Both the position numbers and the translations under genes were made by a program. A DNA stretch of 9,317 nucleotides, from the NCBI GenBank assembly GCA_003445095.1, contig DLVS01000438.1:1-9317 (forward strand). Reading direction: 5' to 3'. Positions 6,435 through 9,317 of this stretch are shown in pieces. Each line of letters begins with the position of its first letter. Within the stretch, counting starts at the first letter, position 1. Below the pieces are notes generated by a model. The model was not told the DNA's origin, made no database searches, and saw only the letters and a program-made list of their open reading frames with translations. The stretch comes from Verrucomicrobiales bacterium. GTDB taxonomy: Bacteria > Verrucomicrobiota > Verrucomicrobiia > Limisphaerales > UBA9464.

Positions 6435-7970
6435 TCAATCGCGCGTTCCAGTTCCCTTTTTCGTCGCTTGCAACTCTAGCGTGAACCCACCCGCTATCGG
6501 CGTCTCAATCCGATAGCTGTAATTCTTTAGATCCAAGACGGGCGCCGCCGTGCGTTGGATGACCTCGATCACACCCAGCAGCCCCGGTTTGATGGTCGAC
6601 CGCCGATACTCAATTCCCAGTGACGCAGCGAGGAACCGTCGGTCCCCCAGCGGCCGGATGGGAATCCTGTTTCGCTTGGCGACCCGCTTCAATAGAACAG
6701 CGTCGGGCATCGGCGAAGTGGGCCCGTTTTCGAGAATCTTGAAGCCCCGAATTCTGCCCGCGTCCACCATCGTCGCGAACGATTTGCGGGGAATCGCGAG
6801 GTAAAGCCCGAGCGGCTCACCGCGAGTGCGATCCTGAATCGAGAGGAAGTGCCAGCCCGCTCGGCGATCCGGGCCGAGACTACGGGCGGCTTCGCCCAGC
6901 ATGAAGTGCGTCCATTCGATATTCGGATCGGGTTCATCCACGGTGAGGTCTACCCTGAACGGGGCGAGGTTCTTCTGGGCGACCCGTCGCGTTTGCAAAG
7001 GAGTGTCGCTCGGTGCGGGCCATCCTTGGTCCGCGTGTCGGATCATAACCTTCGCGCAAAGGTGTGCGTTCTTCGAGTGAATCCATTCCTCGGCCGTCAG
7101 GCCGCCTAGGTCCACCGCCGCGTCCTCGATCGCTTTGACTAAGCCGTCGAAGACGGTTTGCACCGGCAATCGAAAGCCGACCACCTCATAAGTACCTGGC
7201 TTTAGAAAATAGACCTCATAAATGGGCTGCTTCTCGCCGAGGTCGAGATTTGCGAGTGCCGGCAGCCGGACCGCAGGGCTGAAACCGGTGTTCCAAACCA
7301 TCACCCAGGCCTCGCACTCAATTTTAGTTCCGCCGCCGGCCAAGTATCGGCCGCCGCCAGTCGCGCCACGATTGCCCACGATCGCCGTCAGGTAGTATTC
7401 CTTCGTCGCGGCCAATTGTGAGGGGTTCACGATCGACCCAGTCATCGGATCCACCAGGAATATCAGGGAAGTGGCCCAGTAGTTATCGGGGATCGGCTGC
7501 GTGCCATCGTCGCCCGACAAGTTGCACACGAACAGCGTGAGGCCGCCGCGAGGTTTCTGGATCGGCGGCGGCACTTGTCCCAACACGCCGGTGGGAATGT
7601 CATTCACTTTGCCCGCGCTAATCCAGTCGCCGAACACATCCACGAGTTTCGGCGCCGGCGCGCTCACTTGAAACTCCGTCCACGATGCGGGTGTGCCGGC
7701 CGGCATCGTCGGCCAGGAGTTCCCACCTACGTTCACGGGCGTGAAAGGATCGTTCCCCATCGCCCGGGAGTTGAGCACTGCCCAAAGCGGGCTGTCGGCC
7801 GGATTATTTGAAGTGCCGAGGAGGGTCCCCGTGCCGGACGAACCAAAGATCGCGGCAGGTTGGTTCAGGTTGAACCCGCCGACCCCGGCTCCATGATTCG
7901 TGCCTGCCGGGACATGCCCGAGCACTTGAAACTTTTTGAACAGCGTGAAGTAGAAACTGGGAATGGCCAC
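6435..7970 (-). CDS. Uncharacterised protein, beta-rich, 511 residues
   Basis: I do not recognise a named family. The GTG start at 7970 is well fixed: GGAAGGGAGG (minus strand, 7988-7979) sits 8 bases before it and the upstream gene stops one base earlier, so translation is probably coupled. There is no signal peptide or membrane segment; the start (MAIPSFYFTLFKKF) suggests a cytoplasmic protein. The N-terminal third is rich in Gly, Pro and Asn. The middle has alternating strand-like segments (GLTLFVCNLSG about 143-153; EYYLTAIVGNRG 191-202; KIECEAWVMVWNTGF 216-230; YEVYFLKPGTYEVVGF 251-266), then HLCAKVMI (303-310) and RVAQKNLAPF (329-338), a pairing that reminds me of Ig-like or CARDB-type beta-sandwich domains. 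The C-terminal end includes GLLGVIEVIQ (463-472) and GGFTLEL (504-510). Its partner is the GATase-like gene just upstream. Function unknown. Confidence 0.8.
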   Translation of the reverse strand: MAIPSFYFTLFKKFQVLGHVPAGTNHGAGVGGFNLNQPAAIFGSSGTGTLLGTSNNPADSPLWAVLNSRAMGNDPFTPVNVGGNSWPTMPAGTPASWTEFQVSAPAPKLVDVFGDWISAGKVNDIPTGVLGQVPPPIQKPRGGLTLFVCNLSGDDGTQPIPDNYWATSLIFLVDPMTGSIVNPSQLAATKEYYLTAIVGNRGATGGGRYLAGGGTKIECEAWVMVWNTGFSPAVRLPALANLDLGEKQPIYEVYFLKPGTYEVVGFRLPVQTVFDGLVKAIEDAAVDLGGLTAEEWIHSKNAHLCAKVMIRHADQGWPAPSDTPLQTRRVAQKNLAPFRVDLTVDEPDPNIEWTHFMLGEAARSLGPDRRAGWHFLSIQDRTRGEPLGLYLAIPRKSFATMVDAGRIRGFKILENGPTSPMPDAVLLKRVAKRNRIPIRPLGDRRFLAASLGIEYRRSTIKPGLLGVIEVIQRTAAPVLDLKNYSYRIETPIAGGFTLELQATKKGTGTRD

Positions 7971-7971
7971 G

Positions 7972-9317
7972 CTATTTGCCTCCCTTCCGCGACGCGGCGC
8001 GAATATCGGTTATCAGCCGCTGGGTCTGCTGGAGGCGTGCCGTGTATTCGGGAACGGCACTGCGGGCCGCGTTGGCCATTCCTTTACGAACAACTGGCGG
8101 AAGACGTTTGTCCAACTCGTCACGGAACCGGGCATCGCGTCCCGGAGTTACCCGCACTAGTTCTGCCATCATACTCGCGTAAGCCGCATTGATATATTCT
8201 TGTGGATTAATAAACACCCGACTGAGCTCCCACGGCGGCGGGTCAGGCAACGTCAGTTTTACCCACCAAGGATATTTCGCGAGGGGATTCTCCCAAGCAA
8301 AATACCAATCCACACTCAAGCAAGGCGTCGCCAACCTCGCCACGGTCGCCCGCACCGAGCCGCCGTACATCAACAGGTCGTCCCAGGTCATCTTCCGGCG
8401 CCCGATACTAGTTGATGCCATGCGAAGCTGAGAATCCCATCGCGCTGCCCAGAACGTGCGGTTAAACATTTTCGTTTTCGTCTCCGGGCGCGCGAGCCAC
8501 ACGGCAATATTGCGCCAGTAAGCGCGGATCTGATCGTAGTGGCCCTGCCCTTCCGCCGACCAAGCGAATCCGACCTGTTTGATTGGATCAGGGGAATTGG
8601 CTCCCGAAGCGATGACGTTGATGTTCACGAAATGGTGAAAGGTCGAGTCCACCACCACACGCCCCACCCCCACCCAGTGGCCGTCGTACGCGCCGATGCA
8701 GCCAAATTCCTTCGCTTTCGATTCCACATCTACAATCCCGTTGATCCCAGTATTGTCAGTTGTATGAGCGAAGACCTGGCCGTTCGCGATGACATCGGGA
8801 ACGACTTGTCCGTCGCTGCCGGAGGGGAACTCGGTGAAGTGGTAACCGTCAAAGGTATAAGACTTCCCCAAGTTGGTGGGAACCACACACTCGCCCTCAT
8901 GCATATGGTCGGGTAACACACCGATCACCCCGGCGGGACTGCAAAGCAGCGGATGCGGATAGCGCCAAGAGAAATAGCGGTTTCCAATGCTGTAGATCTT
9001 CGGCTGAATCTTTGCAGGAATATCGTCTGATTGGTCGTCGAAAGTGAATTCCTCATCGTGCCCAGCCACTAAAGTATCATGGCGGAAGGAGCCATAGACC
9101 GGAGGACCGTCTCCTGAGTTCGGGTCGTACTCCTCGTAGCCCAGGTCGTAGTTGTACGTCCAGCGTCGCATACTGCGCACCCGCGGCACCTTCCCACTCA
9201 GGTTGGCTCCCAGATCCTGGTGATCGCCCGTGGCAAAAACGCCCCCACCCGAATCCATGAACTCGCTTAACACGCGCAAGACCGAGTTAGACAATGCAAA
9301 AGCGGTAATGTGTACGT
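7972..9317 (-). CDS. Uncharacterised protein with GATase1/ThuA-like motifs (5' end outside window)
   Basis: The frame stays open to the right edge. The TTG at 9294 is probably an internal Leu, since seven more codons (VHITAFA) precede it without a stop, so the N-terminus is missing. About 447 codons are visible. Counting from that TTG codon, motifs are EFMDSGGGVFATGDHQDLG (11-29), VPRVRSMRRW (36-45), FDDQSDDIP (85-93), PHPLLCSPAGVIGVLPDH then MHEGE (113-135), YDGHWVGVGRVVVDST then FHHFVNIN (203-226), and YWRNIAVWLARP (249-260). A GGGV strand followed by GDH and a later GRVVVDST-HH strand recall class I glutamine amidotransferase-like and ThuA-like folds, but I cannot identify a Cys-His-Glu triad. 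The His-rich motifs could be catalytic or metal-binding (inference). A charged, helical tail (about 375-440) ends RAASRKGGK. It is the first visible gene of a two-gene unit. Function unknown. Confidence 0.82.
   Translation of the reverse strand, partial: VHITAFALSNSVLRVLSEFMDSGGGVFATGDHQDLGANLSGKVPRVRSMRRWTYNYDLGYEEYDPNSGDGPPVYGSFRHDTLVAGHDEEFTFDDQSDDIPAKIQPKIYSIGNRYFSWRYPHPLLCSPAGVIGVLPDHMHEGECVVPTNLGKSYTFDGYHFTEFPSGSDGQVVPDVIANGQVFAHTTDNTGINGIVDVESKAKEFGCIGAYDGHWVGVGRVVVDSTFHHFVNINVIASGANSPDPIKQVGFAWSAEGQGHYDQIRAYWRNIAVWLARPETKTKMFNRTFWAARWDSQLRMASTSIGRRKMTWDDLLMYGGSVRATVARLATPCLSVDWYFAWENPLAKYPWWVKLTLPDPPPWELSRVFINPQEYINAAYASMMAELVRVTPGRDARFRDELDKRLPPVVRKGMANAARSAVPEYTARLQQTQRLITDIRAASRKGGK
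7979..7988 (-). promoter_or_regulatory. Strong Shine-Dalgarno site deciding the GTG start at 7970
   Basis: On the minus strand GGAAGGGAGG is followed by CAAATAGC and then GTG. The site lies inside the last codons of the upstream gene (encoding RKGG), and that gene's TAG falls between it and the start. This marks translational coupling. It stands out because most other genes here lack a visible Shine-Dalgarno site. Confidence 0.8.

Noticed and set aside
6190..6438. N-terminal extension of the DUF3500 frame by 83 residues
   Set aside because: The signal peptide begins at the ATG at 6189. An upstream extension would bury it, and the extra residues look non-coding.

Overview
The window looks like chromosomal DNA from a Verrucomicrobiota bacterium, possibly near Pedosphaera/Limisphaera. 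This is inferred from gene content. It has a Tat-exported Gfo/Idh/MocA oxidoreductase beside a DUF6807 ('PmoA-like') protein, an exported DUF3500 protein, a lytic transglycosylase with an N-terminal region I associate with that phylum, and several starts with no clear Shine-Dalgarno site. No mobile-element gene, CRISPR array, tRNA or rRNA is visible.

Layout, plus strand: the 3' part of aspS (aspartyl-tRNA synthetase, cut by the left edge) is followed almost directly by an exported GH23-type lytic transglycosylase. After a 274-base gap come an exported DUF6807 protein and, 36 bases later, a Tat-signal Gfo/Idh/MocA oxidoreductase. The last two look like a small operon for handling a sugar or sugar derivative in the cell envelope.

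Layout, minus strand: a DUF3500 protein with a signal peptide converges on the oxidoreductase gene. The 229-base convergent gap holds a perfect 10-bp palindrome inside a longer imperfect inverted repeat. Upstream of DUF3500 a 245-base leader carries two adjacent perfect hairpins. To its right lies a tightly coupled pair of uncharacterised genes with a 1-base gap and a strong ribosome binding site that overlaps the end of the upstream gene. The upstream member runs off the right edge. It has GGG-V-ATGDH, PDHxHEGE and VVVDSTxHH motifs that suggest a GATase1/ThuA-like fold. The downstream member appears to be a cytoplasmic, beta-rich protein of unknown function. This pair is the least explained part of the window and the best candidate for a new system.

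The housekeeping genes and the sugar-processing pair can be assigned with good confidence. The two right-hand genes and all the DNA hairpins are described from sequence only.
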